Shown here piece after piece: positions 25,374 through 33,242 of a stretch of DNA of 64,000 nt. The notes beneath the pieces were generated by a model that made no database searches, was not told the DNA's origin, and worked only from the letters and a program-made list of their open reading frames with translations. Source of the stretch: Geotoga petraea (GTDB lineage Bacteria > Thermotogota > Thermotogae > Petrotogales > Petrotogaceae). The DNA lies in contig NZ_FMYV01000004.1 in NCBI RefSeq assembly GCF_900102615.1, forward strand, positions 35,633-99,632, written 5' to 3'. The translations under genes were made by a program, and so were the position numbers. Position 1 is the stretch's first letter. The number at the start of each line of letters is the position of its first letter.

Positions 25374-27062
25374 TTAATTTTTGGCCAGTGGTTTATGATC
25401 CCAATCTTTTGAGTTTATATCATGATAATCTGATACTTTCTTAAATAAAATATTCAAATCATGAAAAAATTTATCTATATCTTTTCTATTTATAGGATTA
25501 TCAATCCAATGTTTTATTACATATTTCCAGAAAAGTTCATATTTATTAAATATCTTTTTATTTTCCTTTCTTTCTAACCCTTTAGAGCTCTTATTTTCAT
25601 CATTTTTGACATCTTTTATTTTCTTTTCTTTTTTTTCTATATCCACTAATATATTTTTCAAAAAATGGTTTTTTGTATAGCCTTCATTTTCTAATATATT
25701 ATTTTTAAAGAAATCATTATCGTTAGAAATAATTGTTTTTGCATAATCAAACAATATTTTTTCTGGAGAATTTTTACCTGGGAGAGAGATTATTTTTCTA
25801 TCTAATGAAATATCATTTAAATCTTTATCTCCATCAAGTATGCCAATTATTTGAAAGCTTGTTCTTAATAGCTTATCATCATTAAAAATATTTTTCAAAC
25901 TATCCCCAGATAAATCAGCTTTTACCAAATGAAAAAATGAATAAAGATCTTTGTTATATTCATCTTTATAATAATTAAATAGCATATCAATCCATACTCT
26001 TGCTTCATCATCTTCAGATAAAATTGGTATAAAATTTTTTAAAAATTCATCTTTTTTTAATTTATTTTTTAAATACATCTTAACTTTATAAATATCTATG
26101 TCTTCATTATAAGTAATACTATCAACATTATCTAAAAAATAAAATACTTTATCTTTTTTCTTTAAAGCATACTCTAATAATGTTATGCTGTGTGTGGTAA
26201 AGAAGAATTGTATTTTGTAGTCTTTTGAAAAATTTCTAAATAAATTTAGTAGTTTAATTTGATATTCTGGATGTAAAGATGCGTCTAATTCATCAATTAA
26301 TAAAATACTTTCTATTTCTCTAAAACTTTCTATTGATTCGTAATAATATTTTAGAGATATTAAAGAGGTTAATATTATAAATAAGTTATCTTCTCCAGCA
26401 GAAATTGTATTAGAATCAATTCCTTCAATATCTGTGTCAAAATCAGCTCTTTTTTTAATATCTCCCATTTCTTTGCTATCATATAATTCTATTTTTTGCC
26501 CTGTAAAACTATAATATATATTGATTAATTCATCTTTGTACTTATTTGGTAATCCTTTATTAATTTTTTTTATTTGATTTTCATAATTAAATTCTCCATA
26601 CGAAAATAATCTAAATAACCCTAAATATATAATTGGTAACATTGGTAAACTTTCTGACGCTCCTTTTTTGTATACAGGTTTTATTGAAAATCTATTTTTA
26701 TTTCCTTTAGTAGAATTATGCCTTCTGAAAGATAATTTAGTATCATCAAAATAGTGGCATTTAAATAATGTGCCTTTTTTATTTAAAGCAGGGTTGTTAT
26801 ACTTATCGTCTCCTCTTGTTAATGATTCAATTTTTGGGTTTATTAATTTATTAATATTTTTTATAACGTCAATAGACTCTTCATCCTTTGTCCAATTATT
26901 TTCTCTACCTTTTTGTATAGCTTTAAAAGAATTACTAATTATATGCAAAAGAGAACTTTTACATGTTCCATTGGTTCCGGAAATAACATTAATATTTTTA
27001 TCAAATTCAAATGAAATATTTTTAAATTTTCGATAATGTTCAAAATAAATATTTTTAATCAT
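25374..27062 (-). CDS. OLD-like ATPase with C-terminal TOPRIM-like domain
   Basis: The 562-residue protein has an N-terminal RecF/SMC-type ATP-binding half: Walker A GTNGTCKS at 29-36 (Cys in place of the usual last Gly), signature SAGEDN at 221-226, Walker B LLIDELDASLH at 254-264 and a switch His in TTHS. The C-terminal half has acidic clusters typical of TOPRIM nucleases (SEDDEARVW at 349-357, LDGDKD at 409-414). This is the OLD-family layout, often anti-phage. I start at ATG 27062, after AGGGGA. It precedes the adenine methylase gene. Nuclease activity is inference. Confidence 0.75.
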   Translation of the reverse strand: MIKNIYFEHYRKFKNISFEFDKNINVISGTNGTCKSSLLHIISNSFKAIQKGRENNWTKDEESIDVIKNINKLINPKIESLTRGDDKYNNPALNKKGTLFKCHYFDDTKLSFRRHNSTKGNKNRFSIKPVYKKGASESLPMLPIIYLGLFRLFSYGEFNYENQIKKINKGLPNKYKDELINIYYSFTGQKIELYDSKEMGDIKKRADFDTDIEGIDSNTISAGEDNLFIILTSLISLKYYYESIESFREIESILLIDELDASLHPEYQIKLLNLFRNFSKDYKIQFFFTTHSITLLEYALKKKDKVFYFLDNVDSITYNEDIDIYKVKMYLKNKLKKDEFLKNFIPILSEDDEARVWIDMLFNYYKDEYNKDLYSFFHLVKADLSGDSLKNIFNDDKLLRTSFQIIGILDGDKDLNDISLDRKIISLPGKNSPEKILFDYAKTIISNDNDFFKNNILENEGYTKNHFLKNILVDIEKKEKKIKDVKNDENKSSKGLERKENKKIFNKYELFWKYVIKHWIDNPINRKDIDKFFHDLNILFKKVSDYHDINSKDWDHKPLAKN

Positions 27063-27107
27063 TTTTATTTTTTCCCCTTTCATTCTTAATATTCTCAATC
27101 TCTTGAT

Positions 27108-27191
27108 CTAATTTTCTTTTTTATTTTTTACCAAGTAAATAATTACTGATATTGCTATTACTGTTAATGATATTAGTAAAAGTGTTTCCAT
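27108..27191 (-). CDS. Small hydrophobic peptide, candidate type I toxin
   Basis: Twenty-seven codons: acidic N-terminus (MET), one membrane helix (residues 4-21, rich in Leu/Ile/Val) and a basic tail (VKNKKEN). This is the build of Fst/Ldr/holin-like type I toxins. The ribosome-binding region AAGAAG (27197-27202, minus strand) lies in a 12-nt stretch that is repeated in, and thus complementary to, the divergent small RNA. It lies between the zinc-ribbon gene and the ATPase gene. Toxicity is inference. Confidence 0.6.
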   Translation of the reverse strand: METLLLISLTVIAISVIIYLVKNKKEN

Positions 27192-27208
27192 AGAATCTTC
27201 TTTTCAAG

Positions 27209-27237
27209 TTGACAGGTGATAAAAAATGTTATAAAAT
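27209..27237 (+). promoter_or_regulatory. Promoter of the putative antitoxin RNA
   Basis: TTGACA (27209-27214), a 17-bp spacer and TAAAAT (27232-27237) on the plus strand. No protein-coding ORF follows before the terminator at 27305, so the likely product is a small RNA. Confidence 0.65.
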
Positions 27238-27243
27238 ACATAA

Positions 27244-27329
27244 GTAAATCTTCTTTTCTCTCAGAAGATTTTTCTCTACCTGATATACGTTGATAAAATC
27301 ATTCAGAGCCTTTTTAGGCTCTCTTTTTT
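27244..27329 (+). ncRNA. Putative antisense-type small RNA (type I antitoxin candidate)
   Basis: About 85 nt from a good promoter to an intrinsic terminator (stem 27305-27310 with 27317-27322, then T run). Near its 5' end an 8-bp stem-loop (27247-27254 with 27263-27270) displays AATCTTCTTTTC (27247-27258). The same 12 nt occur at 27194-27205 and are therefore complementary to the SD region of the hydrophobic-peptide mRNA. This fits trans-pairing that blocks its translation. No expression evidence is available here. Confidence 0.5.
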
Positions 27330-27331
27330 AT

Positions 27332-27823
27332 TTAAAGCTCTTTGTCTTTCAAATCATTTATTTTAGATAAATATTTATCAAGAGCCTTAGGTTTTTTCAA
27401 ATAATTTTTATGTTCTTCAATTTGGTTATAATATTCTTGAAATTTTTTAATTCTTGTTTTTGATGTTTTATAATCTTTTATTTTTTTAATTTCACTTTTA
27501 AAATATTTTTTATAATGTCTTACAATAGTATCTTCTCTAAGAGATGGGATACTTTTCAATAATTTTGATGGTTTTGGATCAACTGTTTTGATTTTCTTTT
27601 TTTCATATTTAAGAAGTCTTTCCCCAATTTCTTCAATAACCTCTATTCTGCTAAGTTTAGTATCTATATTTTTTGATATGTTTATTAACTCAATAGAATC
27701 ATCAAAGATTTCTTTATCTCTTTCCAAAGTCATAACTAATGTTTGAGTACAAGGCTCACAAAGACCATATTTATTTGTTTTAAAAAATAATCCTTTTCTA
27801 TTGCATAATTTACATTTTGACAT
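27332..27823 (-). CDS. Zinc-ribbon protein with helical C-terminal region, prophage accessory
   Basis: The roughly 163-residue protein has an N-terminal zinc ribbon with two CxxC pairs (CKLC and CEPC) around a YGLC segment. A long Lys/Glu-rich helical part follows. ATG 27823 gives the normal MSKCKLC start. A GTG at 27832 that overlaps the upstream stop is the alternative. It is coupled to the secreted-protein gene upstream and has no known function. A DNA- or RNA-binding role is possible. Confidence 0.65.
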   Translation of the reverse strand: MSKCKLCNRKGLFFKTNKYGLCEPCTQTLVMTLERDKEIFDDSIELINISKNIDTKLSRIEVIEEIGERLLKYEKKKIKTVDPKPSKLLKSIPSLREDTIVRHYKKYFKSEIKKIKDYKTSKTRIKKFQEYYNQIEEHKNYLKKPKALDKYLSKINDLKDKEL

Positions 27824-27828
27824 TTTTA

Positions 27829-28437
27829 TCACTCATTTTCCGTTTCTATTAAATTATTTATTCTTTCTAACTCATTTTCTAATAATTCTTTATACTCTTC
27901 GAAATAATTTGATGAATCTTTTAAATTTATATTTGGAATATTATTATAATAAAAATCTATAGTTATGTTATTAAAATATTCATTAGGAAATAAAACAAAA
28001 GTCTTATACAAAAAATTAATTGGAGGTTCAATACTTAAAAAAGCTGAAAAAGGATGCATAACTTCTTGTAAAGAATTATCAAACCAAATGAATTTGTTGC
28101 TTCTAAAAATAATCTTTGAATTATAAAATTTATCTACATAAACATCTGTTTTTTCTTTTAGTAATACAGTAAACATAATTGGAGTGAATTTATCACTTAA
28201 TTTATTTTTTAGTTCTTTTTTTGAATAAGTAGAATTTTCGTCAATTACTTTTAAAATGTCTTTTGAAAAATCATTAAAATTATTTGAAATAACAATACCA
28301 TATGTTCTATAATTTATCCCTTCGTCCAAAGTATCCCAACCATAAGAAACGTTTAGAGAAAGTTTATCATTCTCAATGTTTACTCCCAATGTAATCATAA
28401 CTAATAAAAACATTACTGCCATAAATACTTTCTTCAT
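27829..28437 (-). CDS. Exported prophage accessory protein
   Basis: The 202-residue protein has a clear signal peptide (MKKVFMAVMFLLVMITLGV). The mature part is rich in Asn, Tyr and Asp with predicted beta strands and ends in an acidic helix. It is expressed from the prophage left arm near the repressor, so it is a candidate lysogenic-conversion or superinfection-exclusion factor of the envelope (inference). An AGGAGGGG SD precedes the ATG. Its stop overlaps the alternative start of the zinc-ribbon gene. Confidence 0.65.
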   Translation of the reverse strand: MKKVFMAVMFLLVMITLGVNIENDKLSLNVSYGWDTLDEGINYRTYGIVISNNFNDFSKDILKVIDENSTYSKKELKNKLSDKFTPIMFTVLLKEKTDVYVDKFYNSKIIFRSNKFIWFDNSLQEVMHPFSAFLSIEPPINFLYKTFVLFPNEYFNNITIDFYYNNIPNINLKDSSNYFEEYKELLENELERINNLIETENE

Positions 28438-28520
28438 ACTACCCCTCCTAAAATTTGATTAATTAATAACCCTTTATTCGTATAACACTTGATACATTAA
28501 TTAAAAAATGGAGTCCTTCT

Positions 28521-29111
28521 TTAGGACTCCATTCTTATTACTCCTATAAACCTACCTATTATTTTATAATCTTTTGAAATATCTTGTTTTTCAGTATCAA
28601 TAGTTTGGAATAAGACTTCTTTATCGTTTATTGGTAAAGCTCGTCTTATTTTTGCTTCATTATCTAAATAAACATAGACAATATCGTTCTTTTTGAAATT
28701 CTTTGTTGAGGTAAACAAAGCTAAATCACTTTCTTTGATTTTTGGAGCCATTTCGTTATTTGAAACAGCAACAATAAAATCACAACCCTCTATATCAGGT
28801 AAAGTAATTTTCCTTATCTCATTTAATTGTAGCATTCCATTCTCAAAATAAACCCCTTTTATAACAGGCTTTTCATAGAAGCTAACATTACCCACCTTAG
28901 CAACTTTACTTTCATCATATCCCGTTAAATATTCAACAGTTGTGTTTAACGCTTTAGCTAATTTCCTTATATTTTCGTTTGAAGGACTATCATACCCATT
29001 TTTATATCTAGAAATTTGAGATTTAGAAACCCCAATTATTTTTGCTAGTTCTGTTTGACTTATCCCTTTTTTAGTCATTGATAATAGAAGTCTATCGGTT
29101 CTTAAACGCAT
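28521..29111 (-). CDS. CI-like repressor with S24 domain lacking catalytic residues
   Basis: The 196-residue regulator has an HTH_3 domain (about 15-65, ISQTELAKIIGVSKSQISRY) and a LexA/CI S24-type C-terminal domain (about 105-196). At the nucleophile position, where the family has a Ser in GDSMxP, it reads NNEMAP (Glu120). Where the catalytic Lys is expected it reads IRRA (Arg156). It therefore seems unable to self-cleave. The promoter region upstream carries four ACTAAACA repeats. It is the lysogeny master switch and faces the early operon. Confidence 0.88.
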   Translation of the reverse strand: MRLRTDRLLLSMTKKGISQTELAKIIGVSKSQISRYKNGYDSPSNENIRKLAKALNTTVEYLTGYDESKVAKVGNVSFYEKPVIKGVYFENGMLQLNEIRKITLPDIEGCDFIVAVSNNEMAPKIKESDLALFTSTKNFKKNDIVYVYLDNEAKIRRALPINDKEVLFQTIDTEKQDISKDYKIIGRFIGVIRMES

Positions 29112-29127
29112 TTAATCACCCCTACAA

Positions 29128-29306
29128 ATTATATTATAATTTAACTAAACAATACTAAACAATTTAAAACTTTACAGAATTTAAAGATTTTTTATTATAA
29201 TCGACTTTATTTGATATTATTTGTATTTATTTACAGTACAATATGTTTTAAACAACACTAAACATGTGATAATATATTAGTGAAATCACGCAAAATAACT
29301 AAACAA
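29128..29306. promoter_or_regulatory. Lysis/lysogeny control region with four ACTAAACA repeats
   Basis: ACTAAACA occurs at 29144, 29154, 29257 and 29298, all in the same orientation. The first two are 10 bp apart. On the minus strand a promoter for the repressor uses TTGTTT (29157-29162, inside the second repeat), an 18-bp spacer and TATAAT (29133-29138). On the plus strand GATAAT (29268-29273) follows the third repeat. The repeats overlap both divergent promoters, as repressor operators do. Confidence 0.7.
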
Positions 29307-29319
29307 GGAGGTAATCAAA

Positions 29320-29511
29320 ATGGATTATAAATCAATAAATGAATATTGCACAGAAAACAAATTAGATTACAAATCTTTTTTTCATATTGTAAAAGCAACA
29401 AAGTTAAAACCCTTTATACAGAAATCAGCTAGATACACATTATACAAAAATGAAGATCTGGATAAAGTTAAGAAATTATATGAAAAATTACCTGAACTAC
29501 TTAAACAATAA
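29320..29511 (+). CDS. Small DNA-binding-like protein, first early gene (Cro/excisionase-like position)
   Basis: Sixty-three residues, basic, with a pattern like a MerR/excisionase winged helix (YKSINEYCTENKLDYKSFF and a later TLYKNEDLDKVKKLYEK). An AAGGAGG SD lies before the ATG. It is the first gene rightward of the operator region, where Cro- or Xis-type proteins lie. The role is inferred from position and size only. Confidence 0.55.
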   Translation: MDYKSINEYCTENKLDYKSFFHIVKATKLKPFIQKSARYTLYKNEDLDKVKKLYEKLPELLKQ

Positions 29512-29549
29512 CAAGAATTAAATCATTTAGAGCTAAAGGAGGTTTTTAT

Positions 29550-29645
29550 ATGCATAGAGTTACTCCTGAAGAAGCTATCGCAGGATATTTGATTAGAAGC
29601 GGAATGTTAGAAGAAAGAAATCAAAAAAAACACCGAGTTAACTAA
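29550..29645 (+). CDS. 31-residue early peptide
   Basis: ATG with a perfect AAAGGAGG SD, 31 codons, beginning MHRVTPEEAIAGYLIRSGML and ending in basic residues. It lies between the excisionase-like gene and the antirepressor leader. The strong ribosome site supports translation. Function is unknown. Confidence 0.5.
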   Translation: MHRVTPEEAIAGYLIRSGMLEERNQKKHRVN

Positions 29646-29859
29646 ATAAGATTTTTTAATAACAACACAAGCTGATTGACAAGTTAATAGGATAACGAAT
29701 ACTGGAAGGCTATATGGAAAACCCGTTCAATCTTTGCGATTGCTAACTTATAGCAGTGAAGGTAGGAGGTTATCTTTTAGATATATACCAAACCCCAATG
29801 TTTCATTTACCCTTAGCCTGCCTGCTTTGCAGGTGGGCAATTTTAAAGGAGGAATAAAT
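29646..29859 (+). other. Non-coding structured leader before the antirepressor
   Basis: This 214-bp stretch has no SD-led ORF. It holds a small TATCT/AGATA hairpin (around 29775-29787) and a GC-rich hairpin (29816-29838, stem with two G-T pairs and a TTT loop) directly ahead of the antirepressor SD. Base composition differs from the surroundings. The right part recalls the 3' ends of IS200/IS605 elements, but there is no transposase gene. It may be a regulatory leader or an insertion scar. Confidence 0.45.
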
Positions 29860-30597
29860 ATGAACAATTTAGATTTATTTAAAAATCAACAAATTATACC
29901 CCTGAAAGAAAATGAAAATGGTGAAGTTTTAGTAAGTGCAAGAGATTTACATGAATTTTTGGAAATAAGAACTGATTTTAGGCATTGGTTTCCAAGGATG
30001 TGTGGTTATGGTTTTGAAGAAAATGAAGATTATACCCCGGTCATTTTTGACCACCCCTTAAACAATCAACCTACAAAAGATTATGTAATGAAAATAGATA
30101 TGGCAAAAGAAATAGCAATGATCCAAAGAAGTCGTAAAGGAAAAATGGCTAGAAAATATTTTATTGAAGTAGAAAAAGCATGGAATAGTCCAGAAATGAT
30201 AATGAAAAGAGCTCTTGAGATAGCAAATAAGAAAGTAGATAAATTATCTTATGAATTAGAAGTTGCAAGACCAAAAGCTATGTTTGCTGACAGTGTATCA
30301 GCTTCAGAATCAACTATCTTGGTAAGAGATATGGCTAAAATTCTTAAACAGAATGGAATAGAAATTGGGGAGAAAAGATTATTTGAATGGTTGAGGGAGA
30401 ATGGTTATTTAATAAGGGCAAGGGGTCATGATAGAAATATGCCCACCCAAAAGGCCATGGACTTAGGGTTATTCAGAGTCAAAGAGACTACTGTAACCCG
30501 CTCAAACGGGAAAATAACCATAAGCAAAACTCCAAAGATTACAGGCAAAGGGCAGACATATTTTGTCAATAAGTTTTTAAAAATAAAAACTCATTAA
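29860..30597 (+). CDS. AntA/AntB-type antirepressor with KilA-C-like C-terminal domain
   Basis: The 245-residue protein has an N-terminal AntA/AntB domain (VSARDLHEFLEIRTDFRHWF, with YVMKIDMAKEIAMIQRS) and a C-terminal ANT/KilA-C domain (about 145-245, with VRDMAKILKQNGIEIGEKRL and WLRENGYL). Such proteins bind and inactivate phage repressors. That fits the CI-like protein here, which lacks its self-cleavage dyad. The start is ATG 29860, preceded by AAAGGAGG. The open frame upstream to 29734 is not SD-led and lies in the structured leader. Confidence 0.88.
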   Translation: MNNLDLFKNQQIIPLKENENGEVLVSARDLHEFLEIRTDFRHWFPRMCGYGFEENEDYTPVIFDHPLNNQPTKDYVMKIDMAKEIAMIQRSRKGKMARKYFIEVEKAWNSPEMIMKRALEIANKKVDKLSYELEVARPKAMFADSVSASESTILVRDMAKILKQNGIEIGEKRLFEWLRENGYLIRARGHDRNMPTQKAMDLGLFRVKETTVTRSNGKITISKTPKITGKGQTYFVNKFLKIKTH

Positions 30598-30654
30598 AAA
30601 AAGGCCCTTAAAAGAGCCCCACACATTTTTATTATACCACAAGGAGGCAGAAAA

Positions 30655-31080
30655 ATGGTATCAACTACTATAAATATTCAAAGAAAAGCCTTGACATATG
30701 CAATAAACGAAAACATGAATACAATAACAAATTCTTTTACAGCTCAGGAACTTATAGATCTATACAATGAACAAGAAAAGGTGGAAGATAAGCTTAAAAA
30801 ATACATTCTTGAAGAACACAAAAGAACTGGGAATACAGTATATCAAAAAATATATAACCAATTGATTCAAATAGATAAATTGCAAGATATGTTTATAGAA
30901 GAAATTTATTTATTAATGAAAAGAATAGCTTTAGAGAACAGGAGATCTAATGGAAAATTATCTTTTTATGACAATAAAGGGGTATATCAAAAAGCGATGG
31001 TTAAAAAGGGGCTTAGAGAGTTTAGCAAATACAGAAAATACAGGAATAAACAAATGAGATTGGAGGATAACAATGGATAA
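30655..31080 (+). CDS. Early phage protein of unknown function
   Basis: 141 residues, basic and helical (AQELIDLYNEQEKVEDKLKK, LREFSKYRKYRNKQ), with an AAGGAGG SD. It lies between the antirepressor and the recombination module and overlaps the next small gene by 8 bp. I recognise no family. Confidence 0.65.
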   Translation: MVSTTINIQRKALTYAINENMNTITNSFTAQELIDLYNEQEKVEDKLKKYILEEHKRTGNTVYQKIYNQLIQIDKLQDMFIEEIYLLMKRIALENRRSNGKLSFYDNKGVYQKAMVKKGLREFSKYRKYRNKQMRLEDNNG

Positions 31081-31234
31081 AAAATTTACTCTAACAAGAG
31101 CTTTATGGAATATTGAAAATAGCAAAGATAATTATATAACTCATGAAGAAATGAAAATCATTGAGAAATTTCAAGCAAGAAAAAAGAAAGAAAAAACTAA
31201 CAAAGAGGTGGAAGAGCATGAATATAACACTTAA
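31073..31234 (+). CDS. 53-residue early protein
   Basis: ATG with TTGGAGG SD, 53 codons, charged and helical (EEMKIIEKFQARKKKEKTNK). It overlaps the preceding gene by 8 bp and the Rad50-like gene by 17 bp, which points to coupled translation. Function is unknown. Confidence 0.6.
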   Translation: MDKKFTLTRALWNIENSKDNYITHEEMKIIEKFQARKKKEKTNKEVEEHEYNT

Positions 31235-33242
31235 AAAATTGAAACTCAAGAATTTTAAAGGTATTAGAGACTTAGAAATAGATTTGGGTAAAGAAACAAA
31301 TATATATGGGAGAAATGGTTCAGGAAAAACAACTGTGGTAGATGCTTTTTTTTGGTTACTTTTTAATAAAGACTCAAACGATAGTGCAAATTTTGAGATT
31401 AAAGAACTTGATGAAGAAAACAATGTTATCTACGGATTGGATCATGAAGTCGAAGCTGAGCTTAACGTAGATAGCAAAATTTTGAGCCTGAGGAAAGTTT
31501 TTAAAGAGATTTGGACAAAAAGACGTGGTGAATCAGAAAAGACTCTCACGGGCCATACAACGGATCATTATATAAATGATGTTCCAGTTAAGAAAAAAGA
31601 TTTCCAGGAAAAGATAAATGAACTTATAGAAGAGAACATTTTCAAAATAATTTCTGATCCAAAATATTTTTCTGAAGTACTACATTGGAAAGAAAGGAGA
31701 AAGATACTACTTGAAATAACTGGCGATATAACAAACGAAGATGTTATAAAAACAAACAAGAAATTTGAAGCTTTAAGAGAGTTACTTGAAGATAACGACA
31801 TAGATGATTTAAGAGTGGCGTTCAATTCTAAAAAAAGAAAAATAAACGAGGAAATAAAATCTATTCCTATAAGAATAGATGAAGCAAACAATTCAAAGAA
31901 TAATTATGATTTTAAACAGATAGAAAAAGAGCTTAAACAAGAGAAGATGAAGCTTGAAAAGATTGAAAATCAAATAGCAGATGAATCAGAAAAGACAAAA
32001 GAAATTTCAGAACTAAAAACAACTATTTATCAGAAAAAATCAGAATTAGACAAAATAAGATACAAAAAAGAGTCAGAAGCATTCAAACCAAAACAAGAAT
32101 TAGAATCCAGTTTATCTTTGGCCAAAAATGATTTAGAAGAAAAAGAAAGAAACTTAAAAAATCTAACACAACAAATTGAAAGAAATAAAAATGCTATTGG
32201 TCAATACAAAGAAAAGATAACTAACTATGAAAACAAAATAAAAGATTTGCAAGATAAAACAGATAAAAAGAGAAATCAATGGAGATTAGAAAAAGAAAAA
32301 GAACTTGAATTACCTCATGATTTTACGTGCCCTTATTGCAAACAAGAATTACCTCAAGAACAAATAGATGAAAAGATTGAAGAGATTAAACTTAATTTTT
32401 TTGAGGAAAAGAAAAACAAATTAGCAGAAATCACACAAGAAGGATTGGGTTATAAAAAACAAATTGAAGAGTACCAAGAATATATACAAGATTTTAGAAA
32501 TGACATCAACAAGCTTGAAAAAGAAATTAATGAAATGGATACAGAAAGCATAAAAAAAGATATTGAAGAACAGAAAAACATAGTTGATAATTTAGAATCA
32601 AGGATCAAAAATTTTGCACCGGTGATTGAGGAGACTGATGAAGAGAAAAGGTTAAATAAAGAAATAGAAGATTTAAAGGCAAAGGTAGATTCAGTATCAG
32701 ATACTAATTTAGATGATTTAAAAGCAGAAAAAGTTGAAATAACTAAAACTATAGATAATTTAAAAGAAAAAATGTCCTATAAAAAACAAAATGAAACTAT
32801 TGATAAAAGAATCAAAATTCTTGAAGAAAAAGAAAAGAATTTAAGCCAGGAAATGGCAAGAATTGAAGGTCAAGAATTTCTTTGCGAAGAGTTTATAAAA
32901 ACAAAAGTTGATTTACTTGAAAGCAAGATAAACAAGAAATTTAAAACAGTTAGGTTTAAGCTTTTTAAAGAGTTAGTCAACGGTGGGATTGAACCAACTT
33001 GTGAGCCGTTAATAAATGGTGTACCTTTTACCAGTGCCAATAATGCTGGGAAAGTAAACGCTGGATTAGACATAATCAACGTATTAAACGATTACTACGG
33101 AGTTATAGCTCCTATTTTTATAGACAACAGAGATCTTATTACAGAAATTATAGATACAAAAAGCCAGATAATTAATTTATATGTAAGTCCTGAAGATGTA
33201 GAACTAAGAATAGAATCAAAAGAAATGGAGGGAGTTAAATGA
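31218..33242 (+). CDS. Phage Rad50/SbcC-like zinc-hook ATPase
   Basis: The 674-residue protein has Walker A GRNGSGKTT near residue 31, a long antiparallel coiled coil (about 215-580) with a central zinc-hook CPYC (CPYCKQELP), and a C-terminal lobe with a Walker-B-like PIFIDNRD. It is shorter than cellular Rad50. The start is ATG 31218 after AAGAGGTGG. It heads a module with RecT/Bet and an MBL-fold protein and probably helps load or process DNA ends. No SbcD-type nuclease is next to it. Confidence 0.85.
   Translation: MNITLKKLKLKNFKGIRDLEIDLGKETNIYGRNGSGKTTVVDAFFWLLFNKDSNDSANFEIKELDEENNVIYGLDHEVEAELNVDSKILSLRKVFKEIWTKRRGESEKTLTGHTTDHYINDVPVKKKDFQEKINELIEENIFKIISDPKYFSEVLHWKERRKILLEITGDITNEDVIKTNKKFEALRELLEDNDIDDLRVAFNSKKRKINEEIKSIPIRIDEANNSKNNYDFKQIEKELKQEKMKLEKIENQIADESEKTKEISELKTTIYQKKSELDKIRYKKESEAFKPKQELESSLSLAKNDLEEKERNLKNLTQQIERNKNAIGQYKEKITNYENKIKDLQDKTDKKRNQWRLEKEKELELPHDFTCPYCKQELPQEQIDEKIEEIKLNFFEEKKNKLAEITQEGLGYKKQIEEYQEYIQDFRNDINKLEKEINEMDTESIKKDIEEQKNIVDNLESRIKNFAPVIEETDEEKRLNKEIEDLKAKVDSVSDTNLDDLKAEKVEITKTIDNLKEKMSYKKQNETIDKRIKILEEKEKNLSQEMARIEGQEFLCEEFIKTKVDLLESKINKKFKTVRFKLFKELVNGGIEPTCEPLINGVPFTSANNAGKVNAGLDIINVLNDYYGVIAPIFIDNRDLITEIIDTKSQIINLYVSPEDVELRIESKEMEGVK

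Noticed and set aside
29646..29859. Group I or II intron or retron RNA
   Set aside because: No intron-encoded protein, no reverse transcriptase and no recognisable catalytic core.
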